A stretch of 64,000 nucleotides of DNA. Source: Cristatella mucedo (Eukaryota; Bryozoa; Phylactolaemata; Cristatellidae). Location of the stretch: positions 1,328,501 through 1,392,500 of the forward strand of contig WPIO01000020.1 of the NCBI GenBank assembly GCA_009760855.2, given 5' to 3'. A program made the translations under genes and the position numbers. Below are positions 40,976-52,279 of this stretch, piece after piece (the first letter of the stretch is position 1; the number at the start of each line of letters is the position of its first letter). Below the pieces are notes generated by a model. That model did not search any database, had not been told where the DNA came from, and worked only from the letters and a program-made list of their open reading frames with translations.

Positions 40976-41413
40976 TTACGCTCTTCGGCTGTAGCGGATA
41001 CTAGGTCGGAAGCGGTACCACACCCGCTTCATCCCTCGGTACAGCAGAGGATGGCTGCGGCAGCTGAACAAATTCCACACGGCTCTCTGGCTCTTGTGAG
41101 CAGTTGACTGTGGAATCAACCGGTGATAAAGTTGGCTCTTCCCTCGGAGCTTTGCTCCGGTCTCTTCTCCGGTGAGCTGCTCCAGCTCCAGCCGAAACCC
41201 CTCGGCCTCAAGCTCGGCCTCCTCATCCGTCAACCGCGAGAACGTAAAATTGAACTCACTTCGCAGCTTGTGGAAGTCTCGCTTTACTTCTGCCGGCTGT
41301 ATACCACAAACGCGCATCGCGTCATCGCCCAGACACACTGGCAAAACATGTTTTAGCGGCATCGCAATCTTTAGCCTTGCTACAGTCTTCTCAAGCGTTA
41401 GAAGCCAAGGCAT
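40976..41413 (-). pseudogene. gag-like remnant in the LTR element
   Basis: The 145-residue frame starts MPWLLTLEKTVARLKIAMPL and contains HVLPVCLGDDAMRVCGI followed by VKRDFHKLRSEFNFTFSRL. This resembles the core of LTR-retrotransposon Gag proteins (a leucine-rich strand, a small-residue turn, then an aspartate/lysine helix). There is no protease or RT. The function is inferred from position just downstream of the primer-binding site. Confidence 0.55.
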
Positions 41414-42015
41414 AAAGAGCTCTCAGCCGTTACACGTTTCGTACCTCAATATAGGCGTACCGTCTAGGTCATAGAAGGTCTGATACTCTTTTCGGTACGA
41501 GTAAACCATTCTCTGCTACCAATTGTTGGGTTACAGTTTATCCGGCGGCAGCTGTTCTTGTAGAGTCTCACGGAGACACAGAGCGGACGTGAGCGGTGAA
41601 CGAGACTCGATCTTTATTCCCTTAACTGGTACATATACGAGCTGGCTGACTCACCGAACAATGGGGTGTGCATATGTGGCGGACCACATCCTTACATAAA
41701 AGGCCGAACGCTACACCGAGTCAATTGCCAAACCACCTGCTGCAGGTGGTGCATACATTAGTGGCCGATGCTGCTGCACTATTTAAATAGCAGAAGCAGC
41801 AGACTCACACAACGACTGAACACGTTACCGCTAACCAAATTGTGCGTGTTGACACTGTTTATGTTATCACTAACCGCATAGTGTATGTTGACAACATGGG
41901 TGTTGCCACTATAAATATTGTCATGCTTCTTTTGCAGTATATGCAAAGTTCCTTGAAAGGATTAAGGTCTATGAGGCGCTATACTAATATATTAAAATTA
42001 CTATTATCATTAATG

Positions 42016-44035
42016 AAGCCAGAGGCTCAAGTCTTCGCTGGTCACCCGCCTTTGCTCATCAGACTAATGCTCAGACGCAGCGTGTAGCCGCAATGCCAAG
42101 AAGTGAGCCTATCCCGGACTAAAGGTGCCGTTTAAAACCACGCATCCTTTACGGCTGATTCGTGTGATTGGTTTATTCGTACTTAATGGGTCGACAGCAT
42201 TTATTGCCTCGTTATTCCCACTACCGCTAGTTTATGGCCTAGAGTTATTTTTAGCAAAGCAAAGATTATGTCGCTGCTATTGGTTTATGGGCCGTTGCGA
42301 TTTATGGCAATGGATTTAGTTTAGTTTAGTGGATGCTAAGTAATGGGCTGCAGAGACCAAGGAGTTACGACGAGGACGCCGGGCAGTGCGGTCGTATACT
42401 GGTTCGCTGCGTGGTCCGCGTGAGTGAATCTCGCTTTGTGCCCGCTGCGGTGGTCTGCGTGGAGTCGCGTAGCTGCGGTTTGGAGACTATACAAACTGCA
42501 TCCTTCAATGAAAAAATGGCAAAGCGGTCTTCTCATGATTATTCTGACGACAGCTTGAAAGAGTTTTGTCCGATCAACCATACATAGTTCGCGTGTATCA
42601 AAGGCTAGGTATGATGGTGTGCTATTCAAGCGGGACACTGACTGGTGGCGTGTACAAAGCAATGCTGACAATTGCTCATTCTGCTAAGATGTGGTCGATA
42701 AGAAGGCTTCCTTAATAAAGGATTTGCCAATCTCAGTCTAGATGTTGGCCGTGAAGGTATGAAGTCGTTTCCGGGATTTTCTGTGAGATTCACGAAGGAC
42801 GACGAAGTGAGCGACTCTCTAATTGTTATTTTCACGCCAATCATTCGTCGTTGTTTTGAATGATTTTAAAGTACTTACTTGCCTACTAAGTAATGGTTAC
42901 TCGTGTTTATGATTGCATGCATAATTTTCTTCATTAAAATGCGTTGTCAATGGTTACGAAGTCTTTGTCAATTGTCGACGGCGTTTAATGCTCTCTCGTG
43001 GTTAATGGTCACGCGGCGTGCGGGTTGCGTACCTGTAGCCTTTGGCTGGATCGCTACATATTCATTTATGGCGTTTATTCTCAAACTAGCCAATGCCCTT
43101 GAAATATCGCGAAAAATTACAGTCCTTGGTAGGGAGGGCCTGAGTGTCCGCCGACCTAGTTGATTGTCATCGTCGCCTTACTAGCGGCTATGTAGCAATT
43201 CGTTCTTAGTCTATTACGATCTAATTATAAAAAATAAGAAATAATTACAAACTAGCATTCAGTTATGTTTGTGTGAGCTTGAACTCAATTCTTTTAAATC
43301 CAAATATAATGTTTGTAGTTGAGTTTTCGTAAGGGACGTATTCTTTGAGCTTCGGAAAGCTCCCGGCGACGCTCTCGGGGTCCTTTGTCAGTCTCAATTT
43401 GTTATCGTTGGGGTATTGGTCTGTCGAAGAGATCGAGCATGCAATGCCGCGTGACTTTTAACCGTGAAGCAAAAAGCCGCTAACTAGGCGTGTGGTTTAT
43501 GGCCCACCTGAGGCGTAGCAATACATCCCTACAGGCGCGTTGTCCAGCTGAAGGGCATTCGCAGATAGCCGTGAGCTAGCGTTCATAGACCGCGGATAAC
43601 TGCAGAACATGACAGTCGAGTTCAAAAAACCCTCTTTTGTTGAGTGTCGTTGGTGAGACACTTCGTGGCTGTCTCTTCTGTATAGTTTTCATGTTGCTGT
43701 CTGCGATAAATACGCATAAACTCGATACGATTTAGTCCATTTTGTTCCGGAGCTATTGCTATCTAAGTTTGGGGCCTTCTCATTTCTGTAATTTCTCACT
43801 TATGATCTTTACCATTGAAATTTAATTTTCAAACATGGGAATGCATTTTGGCATCCGCATTTATCCACCATTCAATTTCTGATTTCATCAAATGAATGCA
43901 CTTTATCGCACGCACCAATGTACAAAAATTGCACGGACTCTGTCTGCTCTTATTAGGAAACACCGTCTGCTCTTATTGAGAAACACGAGCTTATTAGTCG
44001 GCAGTGATCCCGTTAAGAACAGTGGCATAGAAATG
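42016..44035. other. no recognised feature
   Basis: A 2-kb stretch with no domain-bearing ORF and no similarity to the repeat families here. The short ORFs at 42333, 42903 and 42626 have no recognisable product. Confidence 0.45.
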
Positions 44036-44112
44036 TTAATAATAGATTTATATAGCGCCCTCAGAATACTTAATCTCTTTCTAGGCATTTTCCATATGCG
44101 GTATAGGAAGCA
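44036..44112 (-). repeat. LINE-A-type tail
   Basis: TTTATATAGCGCCCTCAGAA then TACTTAATCTCTTTCTAGGC: a minus-strand tail directly joined to a plus-strand LINE-A body. Confidence 0.75.
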
Positions 44113-44715
44113 TAACTCCGCAGCTAAGCTTGTCTGTCGTGAGCATCGCAGTTGCCACATTACACCACTTCTCGCCGACCTGCACTGGCTACCAGTTAAT
44201 CAACGGATTGACTTCAAGGTTTTATCGCTCACTTTTGGGTCACTTCATTCAATGGCTCCAGCCCTTCTCTCAGATCTACTCCTCCACCAGGCCAAGCACC
44301 GTACCGCCCGCTTTTCGGAATCCAACAGTTTACCAATACCTCGTACAAACCTCAAATCCTTTAGAGACCGTGCACTTAGTTCGTATGCTCCCAAAGCCTG
44401 GAACTCCCTCCCGACTTGCGTCAGAACATCCCCTGACTTGACCACATTTAAAAAGAACTTAAAAACACAACTATTTAGGACAGCATTTAGTGGGTCCCTT
44501 TGATTCGTCCTTCATATGCTTATGCGTGCTGACACTGTACATGCTGCCACTAACCACATTTGCATGCTGACTCTGTGCATGTCACCTCTAACCACGTTAT
44601 TCACGTTGTTTATCAAGCAGGATATTACTCCCATTCAATCGAGTTTCCCTTTGCAGCAAATGTAAAGCGCCTGGAAATAGATCTCTGATGGCGCTTTATC
44701 AAGTGCATTATTATT
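44113..44715 (+). repeat. LINE-A C-terminal coding end, 3' UTR and tail
   Basis: The frame 43892-44503 runs uninterrupted through the LINE-A C-terminus from AAKLVCREHRSCHITPLLAD to AFSGSL. The 5' part of that ORF (before about 44113) is not LINE coding sequence. The 3' UTR and hairpin tail follow. Confidence 0.9.
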
Positions 44716-44815
44716 ATATTATTCCATGATCAATTGATTAGTGGTAACATGCACAATGTCAAAAAGCATAATGTGGTTAGAGGTGACATGAACAGTGTCA
44801 ACGTGTAGAACTAGT
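44716..44815 (-). repeat. LINE-A 3' UTR fragment
   Basis: GTGGTAACATGCACAATGTC and ATGTGGTTAGAGGTGACATG match the minus-strand LINE-A 3' UTR. It lies between a LINE-A tail and the LINE-B tail. Confidence 0.6.
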
Positions 44816-44820
44816 TAGTT

Positions 44821-46396
44821 GCGTGATGTAATGTAATGTAATGTATCTCCGTCAGTAACTCCACAAAGTCATAAAGACCATGTGGGCGTTACGCAGGAGA
44901 GTTTTGTATAGCGCACTCACAGCCTAAGCGGCTTTCGGTACGCATTCGGTAGCCAACAGACTTCGTCTCACGCAACAAAGAGAAAGTGGGAAGCATAGCC
45001 GAGTTAGGAGAGCAGTTGAGGTAGTCAGTAGCATAGAAGTAGCAGTTCAGGACCGCTGAAAAAGATGTGCCATAGTCGGCAGTTGCAGAGTAGATGTCGT
45101 TGCGCTGGAATTGTGGAAGCGATTTCCACAGTCTAGGACCAGCAGAGCTAAAGCTTCTGTCGCCAACTGTCTTTAAGTGGAGGAATGGGACAGCTAATTT
45201 ATTGTCCACACAGGACCTGAGGGCGCGAACAGGCTGAAACTGATGTAGCAGTTCAGCTAGGTATGAAGGAGCCAAGCCGTGGCGGGCCTTGTGGGTCAGC
45301 GTAAGAACTTTGCTCTGTATCCTTTGCTCAACCGGCAACCATCCTAGCTCTTTCAGCAAAGGTGACACGTGCTCAGACCGCTGGGACTTAAAGACCAGCC
45401 TTGCAGCCACATTCATAGTCCGCTGTAGTGGCACAATAGCTTTCTTTGGTTGCCCAGCCAAAAGGGAATTACAATAATCAAGCCGAGACAGAACTAAAGA
45501 GCTAGTTAAATTTTTTACAAGCCACTGTGGGAGACAGCTTCTAATCTTGGATAGGGATCGGATGTGATGGCTAGCTGTAGAGGCAGTCTTCTGAATGAAG
45601 CTTTTGAAATTGAGGCAGCTGTCGAACACGACACCTAGATTACGAGCACGTGGTGAAGGTCGCACAATAGCATCACCCATTAGAACAGCAAAGCCTTTTA
45701 ATCCAGCCACACGCTTAGGGTGTCCTATGAGCAGCAGTTTGGTTTTATCGTCATTTAATTTCAGGAAGTTTTCCGACATCCGGAATCGAATATCGGCAAG
45801 GCAAGCATTCAGTTTCTCAGTTGCTGCAGCAGATTCCGACGGTTTGAATGACAAATACAACTGAGTATCGTCAGCATAGAAGTGATATCCTATTCCATGG
45901 GCCTTAATCACTTTTCCCAGAGGTTGCGTATAAATGGAGAACAGCAAGGGACCAAGTACAGACCCTTGAGGGACTCCACCGGTGACCCTTCTCATGTCTG
46001 AGACCTGGCCCCCACACGACACGGATTGAACACGATCAGACAAGTATGATTTAAACCACGCCAGTGCTTCGTCTGCCAGACCGATCGTTGTTCTCAGTCG
46101 TTTAAGCAGAACTTCGTGATCAATGGTGTCGAAGGCAGCAGACAGATCTAGCAGAGCTAGGGCAGTGACATTCCCGTCGTCGTTGCCACGTAGAATGTCA
46201 TTGTTAACACGGAGGAGAGCAGTTTCGGTAGAGTGCTGCCTCTTGAAACCTGATTGAAATGTTTCTGACATTCCATTATTTTCAATATGTTCAACTAGCT
46301 GCTTAGCAACAATTTTTTCAAGAATCTTTGATAAGAATGGAAGAAGGGAAACTGGACGATAGTTTGCTAGGACCTCTGTGCGTGATGGTAATTGCT
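44821..46396 (-). mobile_element. LINE-B with intact reverse transcriptase frame
   Basis: A 5'-truncated non-LTR retrotransposon. The frame from about 46395 to the stop at 44889 is uninterrupted. It contains EVLANYRPVSLLPFLSKILE, then FQSGFKRQHSTETALL, motif A ALLDLSAAFDTIDHEVLL, motif B GVPQGSVLGPLLFSIY, motif C FYADDTQLYL, and the C-terminal LSRLDYCNSLLAGQPKKAIV and LGWLPVEQRI blocks. The two metal-binding Asp of motif C are intact. The 3' end is a TAATG/ATTAC pentamer run at 44825-44845. The endonuclease domain is missing, so it cannot transpose alone. The first Met in the frame (46271) is internal and not a true start. Confidence 0.92.
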
Positions 46397-47285
46397 AGTG
46401 GCCTTTATCACGGGGCACCTTAGTTGCAACCTCATTTATTTGTGCGGATTGCTTACGCGTACCTATTTAGTTAAACGTTGTCAATATGCCAGAGGGCGCT
46501 TGCTTTAACTGTGTGAAAGTTCACACGAACTGCTGGAGGCACGCCCCTCTGGATGCTTGCTAACGAAACGATAACAATGCTCCTTTGAGAAAGAGTTAGT
46601 AGAGTTCCAGCAGACGCCGGGGACAGATGGAGGGAGTTACGGTGGTGGATAACCCTTCAGGAAGTTTCTGGAAGCTCAAAGATGTTCTCGTAAGTTTTGA
46701 AATCTCTGTAACAGAAATTTATCCAAACGTTCATAAATCGTCCCGCAAAATCTAATGTAATTATTCGAAAGCCGAGAGATTGCCACGGAGTAACTAGAGC
46801 AACAAGAGCAACTCCGAAGAACAGCAAGTTGCGGAAACTAATTCAAGAAATGCCAGCCCTTTGGTTTTTAAAGGTGAGGAGTTAGTCAGCCAAAATGGCG
46901 CGGAGCCCTCACGAGGTTGCGACGTAGGTGTAAACTGGATGTCTCTATAAATGGCTACCTCCAAACTTAAGGTCTATGCGTTAGTGAAAATTCTGGTTAC
47001 GACCTGAATGCGCAATCACAGTATCTATTCTGCTGCTATTGACGACGAGAAAACCTTCGGGACACTCTTCTCTTACAAGCCTTCTGCTATCACACGGCCT
47101 CAGCGGAGTAGTGAGACCTTACGGCGCTCGGGACAAAGCTACAAATAGGCCCCCCGTCCTCTTGTAAAAATATTCCGGAAAAATAGTTCTACCACACAAG
47201 AAATGCAAAGAATATACGCTAGCAGGCATATTGAGTCGAGACCGTTGTATTAACTGTAGTAAAGGTACAAGGTAGCTATTACAGC
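46397..47285. other. no recognised feature
   Basis: Spacer between the truncated LINE-B and the hAT fossil; no assignable coding or repeat sequence. Confidence 0.4.
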
Positions 47286-47289
47286 TTTA

Positions 47290-47855
47290 GCTCTGGTGAA
47301 TTTTCTTGTGCTTAAACGTGGCAAACTGGTCTATTACAGTTTGAATAAATATCTTCCAGTGTTTCCTTTTCTGTGCTTAACAAGACCAAATCAAAGAGTC
47401 GATCTTGCCCCAATGATGCTCTCTGGTAAGGCAAGATTATCCTCAGCTTGCTAAAGGACCATTCACAATTTGCCAGTGATACAACTATAGTGAGAAGAAC
47501 TTGCAAAGGAAACTCTAAAATTAGAAAATACATTTTCACAACTGCCAAATGAAAGACATGAGTTCCGAGGGGGTCTTCGGTGTCGAGTCTTGACGTGTGG
47601 CAAGAAGCATTTTACAGCCACATATTTCTTTGTACAGCTGTGTTCCATCAACGTCTGACCAATAGAAGCCTACAAGATCTAGATACCGCTGGCGGATTTT
47701 GGTCTAGTCAAAGTGTCTTCAAAAGCAGCTCAGCTTCCAACAAGAAACCAAATTTGGGATCAAGATATGTGAGCCGGAAAAACCTAATTTCTTGTCGGAG
47801 ATAGTCTATGCTGTTATTCATTATTCTTGAAATCTCCTCGTCGCGAGACCAACGT

Positions 47856-47895
<40 letters not shown>

Positions 47896-49560
47896 ACAGA
47901 CATCTGTGGCCTTCGGTGGAATCTTCGTTCAACTGCAACTCGCCACAAATTACATCTCATTTTGAGATCTAGTGGTGAGTTTTGGCACGTCTTCTCAAAG
48001 TCTTGACAAAATTAATCTCATTAGAGTGTAAGTCACAAGAGGCGTCTTTGAAGTTCATCTTTGGATCCTGCAGTCTTTTCTGAATGCGATCAATCTTCCT
48101 TAAGATTCTGTACAAAAAGGACAACAGAGCCATAAAGTTAAAGCTCAAAATATGATGTAGGAGACTGCCAGCTTCACTTGTTTCAAGTGACCCACTTGTA
48201 TCCTCAGACAGTTGCTCCTAAAAACCTAAAATCCTGTTCAGTTCATCGTGGATAGCTTTCAATGTTTCCAATCTTGCACTCCACCTTATTGTAGAGTCAT
48301 GTTTGACAGTAATCGCTAAGAATTTGTTTAGTTCTTCACACCTCAGAGATGATCTTCAAAAGAATAAGCAGGTACTTTCTATTGTTCCAAAAAGGTAAAC
48401 ACTACTAAATCTTGACTTGCAGCATTAACTCCTGCCAGTTTCAAGCTGTCGGTATAGCAGTTTATAAAAATTGCCTTCTCATTTCTGGACGTATTCTCTT
48501 TAGGACATATGACAAGTGGCCAGACGTGACTGTTTTGTTGTCATAGCGCTGCGACCTGCTATTCTGCAAGGATATTTTGTCGGATTCGAGTTTGTCCAAG
48601 ATGAAACCTTGAATTGCTGCAGCATCTCTGTCGTAGATTTGAAGGAATCCCACAAAAAACTCTTTGATGATGGCGATTTTGTACGCAAAATTAAAATCGA
48701 AATATCTAATGACCGACCTCGAACATCTGCTCGCGGTGTGCCTACGTCTCAGAGTAGCTTGTATCTGTGACTGAGGGTGCAAGTATACTAGGGAAATCAT
48801 CTTGGATTTGAGGTGACAGATAAGAGACTGAATTGGGATTTTTCCTCGCGCGGTCCACCGTGCGATCGCAGACGATGCATCGTACTGAGCTCGATGAGAA
48901 AAAAGTCGCGAGAAGTTTCAAGCGTTTTCCTAACCAGCCAGGCCGAGACTCTTATGGCGACCGTGCATTGCTAGGTTTAGAGAAACAGAGAACGTGGAAA
49001 AGCAGCGGAAAACTTTGCTTATTGCTTCTCGCTGTTGTTGCTTTCCGATTGGATTTTTCGCCTCAACAGCGAACTGTCCATTCCACTTCCTTTGAGAACT
49101 GTCTTCTCTTTTTTATTGCTATGTGGTGAAAGCCTGAGAGTGAGTAGGGCTGTTTTCGTGGGCAATTAGTTTTTAGGATTCTCCATTGGCCTAATTCTAT
49201 TGCCAATTCAAGTGAAGAATAGGAATCGTGGCTGAGCATAGGGTAGAGCAAACAACAGAAGCCATACGCCGACTGTTTTGAGCGAGAGTAGCCTAGTAGT
49301 AGCCTATTCCTACTAACTTCATGCCCATTAGCAAGTAAACTCTGTGCTCGTGGCACTCGACCACGTTTTCCAGCAAATGGACCTTCTTTGTTCAGAAACA
49401 GGCCCGACCCTCGCAGTACTAGTTCAGTTTAACGTTGCTGCGGAATGACGAGCAAAACAGAGGTTTGGTCAAATTTCAGGTAGCCAATATCATTCAGGGT
49501 CAACACTTTCAGGATTGCAGTAGATTCCGCATCTAATACTTTTGCAGTAGTGCTTGCACA
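47290..49560 (-). pseudogene. hAT transposase fossil (TTF/ZMYM type)
   Basis: Read from 49560 to 47290 on the minus strand. First comes a TTF-type zinc-finger region (LGYSRSKQSAYGFCCLLY, about 49250-49350). Next is a DUF4371-like block with FILDKLESDKISLQNSR and SQRYDNKTVTSGHLSYVLKR (about 48530-48640). At the end is the hAT C-terminal dimerisation motif VSLANCEWSFSKLRIILP followed by RLFDLVLLSTEKET (about 47360-47470). Numerous stops and frameshifts and a GA microsatellite interrupt it. It is a dead DNA transposon, or a gene derived from one. Confidence 0.8.
47859..47891. repeat. (GA)n microsatellite
   Basis: A 33-bp GA run inside the hAT fossil. Confidence 0.95.
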
Positions 49561-51099
49561 CACATGATCCAAATGGTGACTGCCTCAGCCTTCACAAAGC
49601 GAAGCTTCTTTTTTTCCATGAAGCTTTCACCGAGCAGAATGTGTGTTTTTCCGTTGTTTTCTTGCTTTCTGCATTCACTCTTTCCTCCTCTTCCCTGTTC
49701 TTGTTACAGTCTCCATCCTGCTTGCATTCCTCAAGCTCAAACTGTTCTTCCTTATTTGCTCTGTGATTATCAACATTTTCTGAGTGTTTTTCTGTATCTT
49801 CACTGTTCTTCAGCTTTGCCTTCTTCAAGATACTTTCTAGTACCTTGCTAGAGCTGCTTGGTTCCTTCTTCTCCTCCAGTATTTATTTTCTATGCTGGGC
49901 ACCACTTGCCTCGTTTTCTCCCATTTCTCCTGAAAATAGATTTGGATGACCAAAAATGTACAAAAGTACACACTAGCCGCAGTGACAATTCAGTTCAGGG
50001 AGGCTGGGCAGAAGTAACACTGACCTTCACACCGTTGACTTTGTCTCCGGAGGAAGATATTGAGCCTTATTTATTGAGCTTGACAAAAAAGCTTGGGAAG
50101 ACTGGTAGTGCCGATGTCGTCTACATGCTGGCGCCAGTAGACTCAATGCATACTGTGTCTCTGAGTAGGAAAAAATCTAAAATAAACGCTCTTACTAATC
50201 ACGTTCTCAACTTACTTTTGGTGATGAAAAGTCCGAGTGAACGGCAGACAATATCCTGACAACAACACTGCATGAACTCTGGCGTGAATGCCAGGCTGGC
50301 ACAACCAGCTAAGCCTAGCTGGTTATAAATCTGGTAACATGCTTAACCAGCCCACCCAGCAACAGTCAAGTCCATTGAAACAATGACTTGCTTGAAATCA
50401 AGATTAGTATCCTCACATTATTTTTTATGTAAGCACAATTCGTTTTGCTTTTGGCGCCGTGTCCTTGGCGACAGGGACCCTGCCCTTGTTACGCCACTGC
50501 AGAGCCAGGAATCACGATCGATATATTGGGCAATGCGACAGTAACCGTATAATTGCAACTTGAAAAGAAGCAATGGTAGCTGTTGCTATTAAATTGTGGA
50601 GGCTAAATCTGAAGGAAAGAGGTCGTTGAATTGCAATTGCTTGCAATCCACCAGTTCTGTTGCTGTGGATTTACGTCAGCCCTTAACCAGAATTCTTCCA
50701 TAAAGTTGCTCTCCATCATTTAAACATGCTAATAAGTATTACCTGGTAGTTTTGTATTACCGTTGGTTGTACGAACTCTAGAAGATCGAGGTGCGAATAT
50801 CCGCGAAGAAGAAACTCATTAATTGTGTTCTACACACATCACAAGAATCAGCAATTGATTAATGGAGTTGTGTATCATAAGAATAGTCGCTATGCAGGAG
50901 ACGCCTCGGGGTCTAATTGTAACTGCAGTGGCAGGGATCGGTAGATGGAGGGAAGTGCCAAGAAATAGCTATTAGTGACCTGTAGATCGGTGTTAATCGG
51001 TCGAAGGTGCCTTAATGTTCCGCCGAAGTGTGCTGCTATTGTCAGTCTGTGCGACAAACGACCGAGGTGTGCCCGTTTGAGCTGTTACCGTTGCATATG
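49561..51099. other. no firmly recognised feature; orphan ORFs
   Basis: A charged 78-residue minus ORF (49592-49828) might be the hAT N-terminus. A plus ORF at 49858-50259 contains a plausible protein-like stretch (GGWAEVTLTFTPLTLSPEED) after an acceptor-like CTGAAAATAG, but no family is recognised. Confidence 0.35.
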
Positions 51100-51149
51100 T
51101 GGTCCAGCTTTTTTCACTATCAGTCCGCACTAATACCTGCTGGGCGGGT

Positions 51150-51650
51150 TCATGAGGTGAAACAAGGGGGGCCAGAATGCTGGCGATCGCATGAGTTTAC
51201 TGTTGAAGCTATTTTGCACGTTCGTCGCTGATTTGCACCGTTTCCTTTGCCACCCATTGTGCTATGACGTGCCAGCGAGAGTGCGAGTAAAGTCAACTTA
51301 ATCTGTCGTCCTAATATATCGTCCATGATCAGTTGGACTAGGCTATAGCCTGTCAGGGAGCAAGGCGTCGACCTCTGAATCATTAAAGTGAGGCAAGGAT
51401 CATGCTGCCGCACATTAGATTTGGCAGTTTGCACAGCTCTTTCCACTTCTCCGTTCGCTAGTGGACAATTTGGGCTGGTCTTCATGTGCTTGAACCCATG
51501 TCGTCTCGTGACATCATCAAATTCGTGAGATGAAAATTGTGAACTAGTGTTAGACTGTACTGACTCCGGTGTGTCCCAGCGAGCAAATATGGTCTGTAGT
51601 TCGGCCATAACTTCTTTTGTCGTCAATTTTGATAATAGAGTGGCTTTCAT
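51150..51650 (-). pseudogene. integrase core remnant of the Gypsy fossil
   Basis: The 166-residue frame carries PESVQSNTSSQFSSHEFDDV (DDE region, with the usual Asp of SDNG replaced) and SPNCPLANGEVERAVQTAK with the final Glu kept. The C-terminal extension continues to about 51200. Confidence 0.85.
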
Positions 51651-52279
51651 AGTTCGGGAGTAAAATTCTATTACAATAAGGGGCGGTCGCCCATCGTGTT
51701 CGAAGAGATTGGCAGCGACATATTGCCAAGGAACACCAGGTAGTGGTGCCAGGATAAGTACCTCATGAAATTGTCTACTCTAGTAGTTTTGACAGAAGCT
51801 GCTAGAATCGACGAATGTCTCAACGTCTGGGCTAATACATAGCCTACACGACCTTGCTCGATCCTTACATTTTGATAACCCTCCCCTCGTGGCCGTCGTG
51901 GATCCGCTCCAACTGAAAAGCCGGAAGGCTTTGAGGAATATATATGCTAGAGTCGTACAGTAGTAAACCATTAGAAACAGGAAGATGGCTACTTATGGCG
52001 AAGTACTTCACAAGGTTTCTGGCAGGCCCTTGCTCAATTTAGGCTAGCCTGACAACGCATACTCAATGACAGCCTGAAGCTCGCTGTTTTCAGCCGTAGC
52101 CTGCTTTCCTTCGCTCAAGCGAACTACTGAAAGCGATTTAGCAGCAACAGTGTCTACGTAGAGCTGAACGGCTTCGGCTTGGTCTCGTTCCTCGATCCTA
52201 CGCAAACGTATTAGCTATCGCCAGGATATTTGCCTGGCACAAACACGATGCGATAATCAAATGCATCATTCGCATAAAA

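Larger units (their letters stand above)
38693..41819 (-). mobile_element. short LTR retrotransposon, gag-only remnant
   Basis: Minus orientation. The 5' LTR is about 41524-41819 (TATTTAAATAG box and AATAAA at 41609-41614), ending CCCAACA. It is followed by TTGGTAGCAGAGAATGG, a primer-binding site complementary to the 3' end of initiator tRNA-Met. The 3' LTR (39693-39890 plus 38693-38800) is preceded by the polypurine tract GGGGGAAGGGA at 39891-39901. The internal region is only 1.6 kb with gag-like coding and no pol, so it would depend on another element. The 3' LTR is split by an ~890-bp insertion. Confidence 0.8.
37986..42015 (+). repeat. LINE-A fossil split by an LTR element
   Basis: The left part (37986-38692) encodes decayed C-terminal LINE-A sequence and stops in the 3' UTR at CTTATGCATG. 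The right part (about 41820-42015) resumes with CTGAACACGTTACCGCTAAC, the rest of the 3' UTR, and the tail GAGGCGCTATACTAATATAT. The LTR element lies between, so this LINE predates it. Confidence 0.75.

Noticed and set aside
43892-44503. 203-codon ORF as a host gene
   Set aside because: From about residue 75 on it is the LINE-A C-terminus; the start is a chance in-frame extension through flanking sequence.
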